49,333 nt of DNA from Acanthaster planci (GCF_001949145.1 NW_019091575.1:149638-198970); one strand, 5' to 3'. Counted from the first letter of the stretch, positions 37,701 to 40,999 are shown. The notes: a model not told the origin generated them from the sequence alone. Numbers and translations: made by a program.

Positions 37701-40678
37701 AAACACAAGACGAATTACACTTCATTCTTCAATTGTATACTCTTGAAAAGTTTGCCCTTCATAGTAGATAACCATTTTGTTAAACACATTCTTTGTCCAA
37801 AAGAATTCTGAATCTTTAAGATAGAAGACTGAATTCACTTACGTAGTCGAACAGTGGAAAGTTGACGGAACCGGCAAGTCGAGCTTCATAATCACAGGAG
37901 CAGCCGGGCCCTATGACGCCTACGAATCCACGCTTCCAGAAATCCGCGATGGCCTCCATACCCACGTTGATGTCGCACTGCGAATCCACCCATTCCCAAG
38001 TCAGTGTGTGCCCTAACAAATCCAACGTTTATACGAGTTGTTGGTTACTGACATTAGCTCGCCTTTGTTTTGCTAGCGTTCGACCATGGAGGAGTCTATT
38101 CCTTCCTCCATGGTTCGACACAACTAATTTAAGCTCTTAGACACGTACAGGCCTACATGATTGATATGTCATAGACGACTTCAGATATAGATAGCATGTC
38201 ACACAATGGAGATTAATTTTGAATTTGGAGCTGAATTAACTTTGATTTTTTTAAAAAAATTCCGCTGTTTAAATATAAATATGTTTTTCTTTTATTTCAC
38301 AATTCTGCCAAAACAAAATCTCAGCTTTGATTGGCTAAATTTCTGATTTTTTTTTAGCATGAAGTGTTTGTGGCCCATGGAACGATTATAGTATTAGTAA
38401 CACTGCTGCGATTGTTGTACTTTAATTTTCTAATGCAGTCGAACCACCTGGTCCCCCTCCATGGAGCTCTGTCGACGCCGTACGATTAGATGAGATGGAA
38501 TTTCGTTCTCGTTTTAACAAAATGATGCATGGCTTACATTTGGAAGTTTTATTATCAAAAAAGATATCTAACATTAGTATAAACTGTTAATACAATTATA
38601 TTAGAGAACTTCTTCAAAAATAAAATGCCAAATTGACACGAATTTAACATTTTTCTCCGTTCATGTCTTCCATTGAAAAACACTCTTGGTGTAAGAAATG
38701 AAGATTATCGAAGCCGTAAAAGTACATTTCGGACTGATACTTGTATACAGACTCAGGGAGTGGAATTGACCATGACCAACAAGTAGGCCTATATACACGA
38801 GCAATTCTTACTTTTAGGATCCTGCTCTTATAGGCCTATCATAGATGTGTGATTTCAAATGGCAAAGTTGGTAAGAATTTCACATTGTCTAGCAACACGT
38901 TCCTCAATATCACTCCTGAATCCTCAAGTTATAAAGAAGAATATACTACTGCGCTGATAAACACCTTGTAAGAAATTTTTAAAAAGTGGTTGAAAAAAGG
39001 TAGGATCTTACAATGAAGGATTACTTAAGGGTCATTTAACGTGAAAACGAGACATGTGTCCAAGGTCAAAAAATCATTTTTTTTTTCATACTTTGTGGGA
39101 TGAAAGGACTTGGAATGTAAAAAATAGACTTTTCAAATCCATACGTAGCCTGTTACCACTGAAACAGCTCATTTTTGTTTGGGGCATTTTAGGCCACCTT
39201 ACATGTAGGGCTTTGAAAAACTGTTTTTTTAGTTTTTAATAGTCCACTTACAACCACAATGCAAAAATATTTCACAAGTCTGCTTTTATCGCTTTAAAGA
39301 GTCATCCTTGCCTCTGCTCGAGACAAGTGTCACCCTTGTGTTCTTTTAACAGCTTGCATTGAAGTGTGTTTGTAGAACTTGCAAAATAGACATTTTTACC
39401 CTATTTTTGCACCTCAAAACGTCAACTTATCAGGGGTCTCAGAATATTTTCCTTTTGGTTGTGATTAGGGCCAACACTGGTCTTTTCATATGTGGTGAGA
39501 AAATTTTAGGCAATTGTATTCTGCTGTGACAGTATTGACTAAAATATGGTCATTTTTCATAAAACAGGAAATTGCATTTTGGGGGATTTTCCTCAGTTTG
39601 AGTCCATAATACAGAAAGAAAGGTACGTTTTGTGATTCTGGCACTGTTTTTATGTATGTTGAGTAATGAATACATAATAAAATCTATTATCCCAGTGAGC
39701 CCTAGCCCATGATTTGCCTCATTGAGTTGTTGGGTTGCTGTTATCCGCATAACTGTTGTACTGGTACATGTGTGACTCCCGTTGCAAGTAGACACCTAGT
39801 GCAAGTGCTCAATTTGCAACTTGCCCCATGTACAGTCGCCTTCCCACTGTCTCTTGGTCACCTGAATGCCACCCAATTTTCAAAATTGTTATCCTCCATC
39901 AAAGAAGAAACTCAACAATTTGCACAAATCTGTTGGGGAAAAGGTTCAAGTAGTCAGAAAACATTTCATATCTCACTGGCTAAAACACCATGTTTGCCCT
40001 TTTGTCGGCAGTTTCCACATTTTTAGGCAACGCTTCATCGGAGTTGCATTGGTGGAAATAAAAAACAATATTTGTAAAAAAAACCCAGTTTTTCATACCC
40101 CCCAGTCGACCTAAAGAGTCCAAAACGCAAAATGAGCTGTTTCTGTGGCAACAGGCTACGCATGGATTTAAAAAGTCTATATGCTTTACTTGCGTACCAC
40201 GTCCTTTCATCCTACAAAGTTTGAAAAAAGTTGATTTTTTTCCCGTGGACATGTCTGGTAGTTAAGTGAAATGACTTCTAAGTGCTATATGTCGGGCTTA
40301 TGTGTGCCCTACCCCCCCCTCGAGTCCGCTACAGTCAACCCCCGTCTTAAGCAAAACCTCTGTCTGTAATGTGATACTAAGTATCACACTTAGTACCACA
40401 TTCACCTAGGCCAATTTTCGGGATCAAACAATCTTAGAAAAATAAAAATCATTATTCCCTACTAGGCTATTGTTTGACAACGTACCAGGTAAGATGCTTG
40501 GACTGTTGTTAATGTCCTCAACAGCTAGTGGGAAGGCGCCAGCGATGGGATCTCCAATGGCCTGGATATTACCATTCTGTGGGTCCGTGAAAGGTACAAG
40601 AAGGGCGATCTTGAAGTCTGTTCCGTGTGATACCCATGCACTGGCTACCAGAATGATAGCCAGAAGCAAACGCCTCAT
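4698..40678 (-). CDS. Membrane receptor guanylate cyclase, 23 exons found, 3' end missing
   Basis: Natriuretic-peptide-receptor-like guanylate cyclase that would convert GTP to cGMP at the plasma membrane in response to an extracellular ligand. The 23 exons listed separately join in compatible phases to about 1037 residues: signal peptide 1-19, ANF-type ligand domain about 22-430, transmembrane helix about 466-487, kinase-homology domain about 535-800, coiled coil about 806-850, cyclase domain from about 853. The cyclase has both metal-binding Asp residues (877, 921), Glu917 and Cys989 that specify guanine, and Asn996/Arg1000 of the transition-state site, so it looks catalytically intact. Family members are usually 1050-1150 residues, so only the C-terminal tail is missing. 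The start is the ATG at 40678, with an in-frame TGA 24 bases upstream. No frameshift or stop is needed anywhere. The ligand is unknown; the family is seen directly, the orthology is not. Confidence 0.93.
5253..5351 (-). CDS. Receptor guanylate cyclase exon 22: cyclase domain, transition-state site
   Basis: Residues 974-1006: split G, then [32 protein letters not shown]. Cys989 is the second guanine-specificity residue, and Asn996 and Arg1000 are the transition-state pair. The usual 'HTGP-vAGVVG' reads [11 protein letters not shown] here. The acceptor is GATGTTTTCAAG and the donor CTCG|GTAAGT. Confidence 0.95.
5523..5641. repeat. Short hairpin element
   Basis: TGATTCTGGGAAAGCTTTTGC near 5527 is mirrored by GCAAAAGCTTCCCCAGAATCA near 5638, with a loop of about 70 bases. 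It lies in the intron between exons 22 and 21. Confidence 0.7.
7293..7467 (-). CDS. Receptor guanylate cyclase exon 21: cyclase domain, second metal site
   Basis: Residues 916-973: [37 protein letters not shown] and [14 protein letters not shown]. Glu917 is the guanine-recognising residue (adenylate cyclases have Lys here), and Asp921 is the second metal ligand. The acceptor (GTAATGAAG) is weak in pyrimidines but lies exactly at the family boundary YK|VETIG. The donor is TCAG|GTAAGA. Confidence 0.95.
7990..8430 (+). pseudogene. THAP-domain-like zinc finger (left arm)
   Basis: The plus strand reads [17 protein letters not shown], a stop/frame change, then [20 protein letters not shown], a TAG where the other arm has Trp (KSK-stop-T), [20 protein letters not shown] and [16 protein letters not shown]. 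It keeps the Cys pair and the CSLHF...PTIFPW half in one reading direction, so it is the better preserved finger, but it is interrupted. The open frame runs on into linker sequence past 8262, i.e. into the spacer. Confidence 0.6.
8638..8928 (-). pseudogene. THAP-domain-like zinc finger (right arm)
   Basis: A 96-codon frame with [38 protein letters not shown] and [13 protein letters not shown]-x2-H (CSLHF) followed by P-TIFPW is the second half of the C2CH THAP DNA-binding finger found in P-element transposases and THAP proteins. The upstream Cys pair (C..P.C) is out of frame or mutated here but visible in the left arm. It is probably non-functional; no continuing catalytic domain is seen. Confidence 0.65.
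9289..9357 (-). CDS. Receptor guanylate cyclase exon 20: cyclase domain
   Basis: Short 23-codon exon, residues 893-915: [20 protein letters not shown] then VYK. It encodes the conserved helix-strand 'vV-lLN-LYt-FD-ii--yDVYK' leading to the VETIGD strand. The acceptor is GTTTTCATCAG and the donor AAG|GTAAAT, phase 0 at both ends. Confidence 0.95.
9550..9673 (-). CDS. Receptor guanylate cyclase exon 19: cyclase domain, first metal site
   Basis: Residues 851-892: split P, then [31 protein letters not shown] and SAASTPIQ. Asp877 in FSDIVGFT is the first metal-binding aspartate of class III cyclases. The acceptor is TTTACTTTCGGCAG and the donor CAG|GTAAGA. Confidence 0.95.
10327..10360. repeat. 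14-bp-stem hairpin
   Basis: GTTCGACATACGAG, a 6-base loop, then CTCATATGTCGAAC. It sits at the left edge of the 10.38-kb repeat module. Confidence 0.7.
10378..10805 (+). repeat. Interspersed repeat family C, copy 1
   Basis: A diverged direct copy of 27925-28430. Shared words include CCGTTCGAACGC, GTAGTTAGTGACAA, TTTAAACAGGAACATTCATT, TTGTCTATGGCTTTG, AGCTGTTCAAA, GTGTCAAGAACAGGCCG and CACGCAGAA-GCGTGCAAGAA at the end. No coding capacity was recognised. Confidence 0.8.
10895..10990 (-). repeat. Penelope-like element tail repeat
   Basis: Contains the same conserved module found at 11906-11985, 17040-17180, 18037-18271 and 20735-20840: CTTGCCCTGAAGAACGTACT, then AAAGCTCG, then GATCACGGTGCTACGCAGCC read on the minus strand. 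It directly follows the stop of the GIY-YIG fragment, so it is the retroelement's 3' non-coding tail. Confidence 0.7.
10987..11228 (-). pseudogene. Penelope-like element GIY-YIG endonuclease fragment (copy 1)
   Basis: The minus strand reads [19 protein letters not shown], the GIY-YIG core with the Cys pair typical of Penelope-like retroelements. After a frame change it reads [33 protein letters not shown] and [10 protein letters not shown], then a stop at 10987. This is the C-terminal nuclease domain of the retroelement. It is broken by a frame change and by truncation: homology with copy 2 stops abruptly near 11222, where reverse-transcriptase sequence of the opposite strand begins. Confidence 0.85.
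11222..11905 (+). pseudogene. Penelope-like element reverse transcriptase fragment
   Basis: The plus strand reads [17 protein letters not shown], an in-frame TAG, then [12 protein letters not shown] and [10 protein letters not shown]. After a frameshift near 11490 it reads [19 protein letters not shown] and [10 protein letters not shown]. After another near 11690 it reads [25 protein letters not shown] at the start, TKIHK, the MDVKSL Asp box and the G-RMGPSYA box are Penelope-like RT landmarks. It ends at CLFV, before the second catalytic Asp box. One stop, two frameshifts and both-end truncation make it dead. Confidence 0.85.
11906..12125 (-). mobile_element. Penelope-like element 3' end and tail (copy 3)
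   Basis: The minus strand reads [20 protein letters not shown] then [15 protein letters not shown] and a stop at 11980, i.e. the last 40 or so residues of the GIY-YIG domain. The conserved non-coding tail follows (11980 down to about 11906, with CTTGCCCTGATGAAAGTACTC). It abuts the RT fragment on the left and a different repeat module on the right near 12126. Confidence 0.75.
12126..12310 (+). repeat. Interspersed repeat family B, fragment
   Basis: Matches 28790-28970 in inverted orientation: CGGTACC-AATGTGCACAACA, GCTGCTCCAGAGCCGTCAAC, TCACTTAACAC and GAACTTATTCATCGAAAGAC are shared. Confidence 0.75.
12653..12793 (-). CDS. Receptor guanylate cyclase exon 18: signalling coiled coil
   Basis: Residues 804-850: L, then [46 protein letters not shown]. 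This is the near-invariant dimerisation helix between the pseudokinase and cyclase, with heptad-like hydrophobic spacing. It ends in LLHRMLPP, which couples kinase-homology rearrangement to cyclase activation. The acceptor is GTTATTATAAAG and the donor CCACC|GTGAGT, phase 2. Confidence 0.95.
13123..13303 (-). CDS. Receptor guanylate cyclase exon 17: end of kinase-homology domain
   Basis: Residues 744-803: split E, then [33 protein letters not shown] and [17 protein letters not shown]. 'eii-r------RP' and 'CW-EDP-dRPdF' close the kinase fold (subdomain XI). The acceptor is GATCGTCACAG and the donor GGACT|GTGAGT, phase 2. Confidence 0.95.
14135..14287 (-). CDS. Receptor guanylate cyclase exon 16: kinase-homology domain
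   Basis: Residues 693-743: N, then [33 protein letters not shown] and [10 protein letters not shown]. 'LW-APELLR' and 'kgDVYSF-iil-E' are kinase subdomains VIII-IX as kept in this family. The acceptor is ATGAATCACAG and the donor GAAG|GTGAGT, phase 1. Confidence 0.95.
14609..14676 (+). repeat. 17-bp tandem repeat, 4 copies
   Basis: Four exact copies of TTTTTGTGAGCTCTGTC head to tail, in the intron between exons 16 and 15. Confidence 0.9.
15309..15600 (+). repeat. Interspersed repeat family B, copy
   Basis: ATATAAAACTAGAGCGCTGA, TATGCACAAACCTATGGAAA, CGGCTATTTGCATATCTGCG and GTATTCTAAAA-GATA are shared with 27349-27560 (same orientation) and 28975-29225 (inverted). Confidence 0.8.
15699..15835. 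repeat. Palindromic MITE 'GTGAGTGACCAGAA', copy 1
   Basis: GTGAGTGACCAGAAAAGGGTC (15748 onward) is mirrored by GACCCTCTTCTGGTCACTCAC ending about 15810. The flank GGACTGGTAATGAGGTCACC at about 15709 matches inverted sequence at 33965-33995. Confidence 0.75.
15850..16030 (+). repeat. CCGCTCC-family MITE fragment plus shared tail module
   Basis: AATCCGCTCCAAGCGGAACA, GGTACTCAGCGCG, then GAGTACGCGTAAC and CACGCAGAACGCGTGCAAGA. Same modular order as 31576-31790. Confidence 0.65.
16176..16939 (-). pseudogene. Penelope-like element C-terminal region with GIY-YIG domain (copy 2)
   Basis: The longest retroelement open frame, 177 residues. It contains [54 protein letters not shown] (a Cys-rich finger typical before the nuclease), [33 protein letters not shown] and LGDRFAEH. 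A frameshift near 16440 moves to [39 protein letters not shown] is normally K-YIGET; here it reads KLYIRET, a Gly-to-Arg change at the active site. The RT part upstream (right side) is missing: it stops near 17000 at the tail repeat in opposite orientation. Confidence 0.88.
17020..17180 (+). repeat. Penelope-like tail repeat, inverted relative to adjacent element
   Basis: The plus strand carries CGCGTTCATTCAGAACTGAA, the CTGAAGA...GGTA...TACC...GAAA core (17065-17090), TTCAGAGCACTGATTT and CGCAGCCCTTCCATATTTC. It lies immediately 5' of the minus-strand GIY-YIG fragment, head to head with it. Confidence 0.75.
17434..17488. repeat. 19-bp-arm inverted repeat
   Basis: GCGCAAAATTTGTCGACCC (17434-17452) is matched by its reverse complement ending at 17488, with a short loop (agtgcacgtttggaaa). 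Confidence 0.8.
17569..17808. repeat. Inverted repeat with about 42-bp arms
   Basis: GGGCTGTTTTCCAATACTCA...CTCAGGCTTC on the left is mirrored by GAAGCCTGAG...TGAGTACTGGAAAACGGCCC on the right. It forms a MITE-like element of about 240 bases next to the SINE. Confidence 0.65.
17905..17992 (-). repeat. tRNA-derived SINE head
   Basis: The minus strand has a pol III A box TTGGCGTACTGG (17979-17968) and a perfect B box GGTTCGAATCC (17936-17926) inside an intact T stem-loop (CCGGG/CCCGG). The acceptor arms do not pair and the anticodon region (CCTTGCCTTCCACCTC) is irregular, so it is a tRNA-derived SINE promoter rather than a tRNA gene. The body continues to about 17830 on the minus strand (TGGATTTGGTTTTTAGTCG). 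Confidence 0.75.
18001..18271. repeat. Palindrome of two Penelope-like tail repeats
   Basis: Left arm 18037-18156 and right arm 18161-18271 are reverse complements over more than 100 bases, separated by TTTT. The 120 versus 111 base lengths are explained by a 9-base duplication in the left arm (TTTCGGTAC repeated at about 18100). A partial third module (GAAGGGCTGCGTAGCACCGT) precedes it at 18001-18036. Confidence 0.85.
18419..18659 (-). CDS. Receptor guanylate cyclase exon 15: kinase-homology domain core
   Basis: Longest exon, residues 613-692: [30 protein letters not shown], then [20 protein letters not shown] and ITDYGL. The catalytic HRD of active kinases is HGN (649-651), so the proton-accepting Asp is absent, while DYG (669-671) replaces DFG. 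Both changes are normal for the regulatory pseudokinase of receptor guanylate cyclases. The acceptor is CTTTATTGGAAAG and the donor AGAA|GTAAGT. Confidence 0.95.
18984..19088 (-). CDS. Receptor guanylate cyclase exon 14: kinase-homology domain
   Basis: 35 codons, residues 578-612: [20 protein letters not shown] then [15 protein letters not shown]. This is the diagnostic kinase-homology segment 'mrd-rHdN---FvGac-d-P-i-il--yc-kGSLqD'. The acceptor is GTTTGATTAG and the donor CAG|GTATTG, phase 0. Confidence 0.94.
20010..20268 (+). repeat. Interspersed repeat family B, 5' part
   Basis: Shares CTATAAAAACTGGAGTGTGA, TTTGACGCC, GGGC-CAGACATTTTGAATCC and CACATCGGGTACCG-TGAAATCC with 28490-28930. Confidence 0.7.
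20271..20581. mobile_element. MITE with GGGnGCGTTCGATTAGC terminal repeats
   Basis: Left terminus GGGTGCGTTCGATTAGCT and right terminus AGCTAATCGAACGCTCCC are inverted repeats, 311 bases apart. A second internal TAATCGAACGC lies at about 20337. Flanks do not show a clear target duplication. The TIR style resembles hAT-like MITEs, but this is inference. Confidence 0.55.
20655..20845 (+). mobile_element. Penelope-like element 3' end on plus strand
   Basis: The plus strand has decayed GIY-YIG C-terminal sequence (TTCGAACTTGGAACGCGGCA, then TTTTTCTGCATTCATTCAGA) followed by the tail (GAACTGAATCATGCTTGCCC, GTGCCACGCAGCCGTTTCAT). It is opposite in orientation to copies 1-3. Confidence 0.65.
21312..21389 (-). 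CDS. Receptor guanylate cyclase exon 13: kinase-homology domain
   Basis: 26 codons, residues 552-577: [20 protein letters not shown] then RKELKA. 'G--vAiK' carries Lys558, the equivalent of the ATP-contacting kinase lysine, followed by the alpha-C helix 'R-ELK'. The acceptor is GGTTATTTTGTAG and the donor GCG|GTATGT. An 86-codon open frame on the opposite strand here is only its shadow. Confidence 0.92.
21945..22016 (-). CDS. Receptor guanylate cyclase exon 12: start of kinase-homology domain
   Basis: 24 codons, residues 528-551: [20 protein letters not shown] then GTYR. 'IF-riG-YrG' aligns with the degenerate glycine-rich loop that opens the kinase-homology domain of receptor guanylate cyclases. 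The acceptor is CTTTTGGCAG and the donor CGC|GTAAGT. Both ends are phase 0. Confidence 0.9.
22282..22462. mobile_element. 181-bp hairpin MITE with CCGCTCCGAGCGG ends
   Basis: Two arms of about 85 bases are near-perfect reverse complements. Each terminus (AGTCCGCTCCGAGCGGA) is itself palindromic. The arms contain CAAAAGAGGGCGT, ACGTCACGTAA and GCGCGCAAGTATAT. Partial diverged copies occur at 15850, 27776, 31576, 33155 (inverted), 34010 and 40916. Confidence 0.85.
22931..23042 (-). CDS. Receptor guanylate cyclase exon 11: juxtamembrane segment
   Basis: Residues 490-527: R, then [38 protein letters not shown] basic stop-transfer stretch followed by 'E-EL-----W-I-fe---' is typical directly inside the membrane in this family. 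The acceptor is TTGACCTCTTAG and the donor ATG|GTAATG, phase 0. The exon lies just left of the assembly gap. Confidence 0.92.
23184..23647. other. Assembly gap (464 N)
   Basis: A run of N between exons 11 and 10 of the cyclase gene. Both flanks carry TTAGTTAGTTCTG words, so the gap probably hides a tandem repeat. No coding exon is needed here, because exons 10 and 11 join in phase. Confidence 0.95.
23648..25235. other. Intron sequence without recognised features
   Basis: AT-rich with poly-T and G-runs (23985, 24421). A 110-codon plus-strand frame at 23986 has no recognisable motif. Confidence 0.4.
25236..25500 (-). pseudogene. Integrase/transposase-type HTH gene fragment
   Basis: The minus strand reads [52 protein letters not shown], a stop, then [14 protein letters not shown]. 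The pattern 'f--GlSy-eI---L---h--S--tL-RrL---GL-RR', followed by 'GYR-MH--L', matches the N-terminal helix-turn-helix part of integrase-core-domain proteins of invertebrate and fish mobile elements. No catalytic DDE part follows. A remnant. Confidence 0.6.
25760..25838 (-). CDS. Receptor guanylate cyclase exon 10: transmembrane helix
   Basis: A 79-base exon encoding R, then [25 protein letters not shown] and a split R. The run of about 22 non-polar residues bounded by Arg and Tyr-Arg is the single membrane-spanning helix, so it links extracellular and cytosolic halves. The acceptor is CACTCTTTTGCAG and the donor TACAG|GTTTGC. Its phase fits exon 9 (A|GA) and exon 11 (AG|G). Confidence 0.93.
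27094..27199 (-). CDS. Receptor guanylate cyclase exon 9: membrane-proximal ligand domain
   Basis: Residues 429-463: [20 protein letters not shown] then [15 protein letters not shown]. 'I-WP-----P-D-P-CG--ge-C' is the signature just outside the membrane in receptor guanylate cyclases, where the paired cysteines (455, 462) form the juxtamembrane disulfide. The acceptor is TTCACTTGCAG and the donor CCAA|GTAAGA, phase 1. Confidence 0.93.
27349..27610 (+). repeat. Interspersed repeat family B, copy
   Basis: A diverged copy of 15309-15600, from ATATATAAAAGATAGAGCGC through GGCTATTTGCATATCTACG. Confidence 0.8.
27776..27870 (+). repeat. CCGCTCC-family MITE fragment
   Basis: TATCCGCTCCAAGCGGATCAAA, AGAGGGCGTCTTTTTTGGTAC, TGCGCGTTTGACGCGGAGCA. 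It is half of the 22282-22462 hairpin, next to family C copy 2. Confidence 0.7.
27925..28450 (+). repeat. Interspersed repeat family C, copy 2
   Basis: A direct copy of 10378-10805 in the same orientation. It ends in the shared tail CACGCAGAACGAGTGCAAGAA followed by CCACCTGTCTTTCTTT. Confidence 0.8.
28490..29225. repeat. Interspersed repeat family B, near-complete element with inverted ends
   Basis: The left end reads TATATAAAAACTAGAGCGCT at 28490 and the right end is its approximate reverse complement (AGCGCTCTAGCTTTGATATA at 29200-29219), so the family may be a terminal-inverted-repeat element of about 730 bases. The interior 28790-28970 matches 12126-12310 in inverse. Confidence 0.65.
29397..29560 (-). 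CDS. Receptor guanylate cyclase exon 8: ligand domain
   Basis: Residues 374-428: S, then [46 protein letters not shown]. This is the region with conserved 'G-v-iD--GDr-sdy-vldm'. The acceptor is TTACATGCAG. Two donors keep the phase: TGG|GTAGGA at 29397 (chosen, stronger) and TTA|GTATAG at 29376, which would add seven residues. Confidence 0.88.
30042..30177 (-). CDS. Receptor guanylate cyclase exon 7: ligand domain
   Basis: Residues 329-373: [45 protein letters not shown]. The 'LYDA-L-A-AL' helix and 'G-DPYDG--I' turn are strongly conserved in receptor guanylate cyclase ligand domains. The acceptor is TGTCTGCCCACAG and the donor CAGA|GTAAGT. The open frame continues upstream into the intron, but the acceptor and phase fix the start here. 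Confidence 0.93.
31576..31790 (+). repeat. CCGCTCC-family MITE fragment plus shared tail module
   Basis: TATCCGCTCCGAGCAGAACT, AGAGGGCATT, GCGCGTTTGACGCGG, then ACACGCAGAACGCGTGCAAG and GGTGCACTTCAGCTCGG, the same tail seen at 10775, 15995, 22660 and 28400. Confidence 0.7.
32477..32640 (-). CDS. Receptor guanylate cyclase exon 6: ligand domain
   Basis: Residues 274-328: Y then [35 protein letters not shown] and [11 protein letters not shown]. This corresponds to the segment in which natriuretic-receptor-like proteins have W-x(n)-D-x(n)-AF-A-L followed by a 'Y.eF' helix. The acceptor is CGTTGTGTAG and the donor TAT|GTAAGT, phase 0. Confidence 0.9.
32779..33057 (+). repeat. Degenerate tandem repeat, about 21-24-base unit
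   Basis: About a dozen diverged copies of ATTTCGTTCCCTCGAAATATT-like units run head to tail. The conserved core is GTTCCCTCGAAAT. The unit spacing varies, so the apparent open frame (repeated FRSLEL) is a repeat artefact. Confidence 0.8.
33360..33450 (+). repeat. Truncated copy of the 34.07-kb MITE
   Basis: CACAGACATATAAACGCACA, GACCGCCAGGTCCTATTCAA and TTTTGTGATCTGCGCAG match the left end of 34071-34523, then break off in a G run. Confidence 0.75.
33900..33997. repeat. Palindromic MITE 'GTGAGTGACCAGAA', copy 2
   Basis: CCCGTGAGTGACCAGAAGA / TCTTCTGGTCACTCAC hairpin, followed by GTGACCTCATTACCAGTCCA, the inverted counterpart of copy 1's flank. Confidence 0.75.
34071..34523. mobile_element. 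453-bp MITE with 27-bp TIRs and 6-bp target duplication
   Basis: Left TIR CCACAGACATATAAACGCAT... and right TIR ...ATGCGTTTATATGTCTGTGG are inverted repeats of about 27 bases with one mismatch. Both sides are flanked by AGTACA (34065-34070, 34524-34529), a 6-base target site duplication. It is inserted into a CCGCTCC-family fragment (GCGCGTTTGACGCGGAGCAC just to the left). Confidence 0.85.
34812..34958 (-). CDS. Receptor guanylate cyclase exon 5: ligand domain
   Basis: Residues 225-273: split Ile, then [31 protein letters not shown] and [13 protein letters not shown]. The pattern of a hydrophobic strand, a helix and 'GLTNGEYV' is a hallmark of ANF-receptor domains. The acceptor is CTCAATTCTCAG and the donor GAGCT|GTAAGT. 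The last base T combines with exon 6 to give Tyr. Confidence 0.92.
35113..35561. mobile_element. Second copy of the same MITE family
   Basis: Same body order as 34071-34523 (GCGCCCGACTAAAATCAAAA, CCTCGGTATAGGGAATTTAC, CTATGAAGCCATTTTTCGAT) and diverged TIRs (CCACAGCTATATAAACGCAT / ATGCGTTTACATTCCTGTGG). The flanks TTGAAA and TTAAAA are a one-mismatch 6-base duplication. Confidence 0.8.
35793..35979 (-). CDS. Receptor guanylate cyclase exon 4: ligand domain
   Basis: 62 codons plus one base, residues 163-224, from [20 protein letters not shown] through [11 protein letters not shown] to [12 protein letters not shown]. This covers the strand-helix unit after the first hinge, where natriuretic receptors read 'V..iy...'. 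The acceptor is TGAATTGTAG and the donor AGAA|GTGGGT, slightly weak at +4. Confidence 0.9.
36584..36706 (-). CDS. Receptor guanylate cyclase exon 3: ligand domain
   Basis: 41 codons, residues 122-162. [19 protein letters not shown] followed by [11 protein letters not shown] and FNWDQ matches the conserved stretch of ANF-receptor domains in which S-DK-LYPT-RT-PP and the following helix line the hinge region. The acceptor is TTCACTCTGCAG and the donor CAG|GTCAGA. The exon begins and ends in phase 0. Confidence 0.93.
37117..37705 (+). mobile_element. 3' fragment of a non-LTR retrotransposon
   Basis: The plus strand reads [28 protein letters not shown], then [11 protein letters not shown] with frame changes, and finally [24 protein letters not shown]. 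'[20 protein letters not shown]' and the Cys-containing 'c----PEQT-DHIL--C' are the C-terminal region downstream of RT in jockey-like/CR1-like LINEs. There are several stops and at least one frameshift. It is inserted between exons 3 and 2 in antisense to the host gene. Confidence 0.75.
37843..38012 (-). CDS. Receptor guanylate cyclase exon 2: ligand domain
   Basis: Encodes residues 65-121. The split Gly joins exon 1 (LPG) to [13 protein letters not shown], then GMEAIADFW and the family motif [17 protein letters not shown], ending NFPLFDY. Cys77, Cys102 and Cys104 sit where the conserved disulfides of natriuretic receptors lie. The extra Cys two residues after the usual one is a small peculiarity. 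The acceptor is TTTGTTAG and the donor TAC|GTAAGT, phase 0. Confidence 0.93.
38078..38119. repeat. Palindrome GTTCGACCATGGAGGA
   Basis: GTTCGACCATGGAGGAGTC and CCTTCCTCCATGGTTCGAC are mirrored around a few bases. A related word GTCGAACCACCTGGTCCCCC occurs near 38438. Confidence 0.7.
39031..40275. mobile_element. 1.25-kb element with long (about 160 bp) terminal inverted repeats
   Basis: Left arm 39031 to about 39190 (GTCATTTAACGTGAAAACGA, CTTTGTGGGATGAAAGGACT, CGTAGCCTGTTACCACTGAA, ACAGCTCATTTT) is mirrored by right arm about 40115-40275 (AAATGAGCTGTTTCTGTGGC, AACAGGCTACGC, AGGACGTGGTACG on the other strand, GACATGTC). The interior has no recognisable transposase; the longest frames are about 100 codons without known motifs. 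It lies in intron 1. Confidence 0.8.
40486..40678 (-). CDS. Receptor guanylate cyclase exon 1: signal peptide and start of ligand domain
   Basis: Encodes residues 1-64 plus one base. It starts [19 protein letters not shown], a classic signal peptide with a short basic head, a hydrophobic core and a small-residue cleavage site, followed by [12 protein letters not shown], the first beta strand of ANF-receptor/periplasmic-binding-like domains, and by [17 protein letters not shown]. The donor is CCTG|GTACGT. A TTG and an ATA precede the ATG; the ATG at 40678 is preferred because it opens the signal peptide directly. Confidence 0.93.
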
Positions 40679-40999
40679 TATCAAGTATGGAAGGACTAAT
40701 CAGCAACTCCGCAAACCCTTAAGCCTACGCTGTGGCGGACGACACTGCTCCAAACATTTCTCCAAGTCCTCAGATGGACTGGAGTCCTCGACAAGCCGAC
40801 CCCCTTTGACACGTTAGTTTCAATGCCAAGGAACGCTTAACGTGTCTCTAGATTGTTGTTGATTAGAACAATAGAACAAGCCTTGCGATCGCGCAAAACC
40901 AATTGCGCGTCAAAACTATCCGCTCTGAACGGAAACAAGAGAGGGCGTATTTTCACTTAGCAACCATTGATCTAGGCATTGGACACGCGTACGCTTACG

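Noticed and set aside
39709-40026. 105-codon frame inside the long-TIR element as transposase
   Set aside because: No DDE or zinc-finger motif and no homology that I recognise.
40470-40817. 115-codon plus-strand open frame
   Set aside because: Antisense of cyclase exon 1 (signal peptide).
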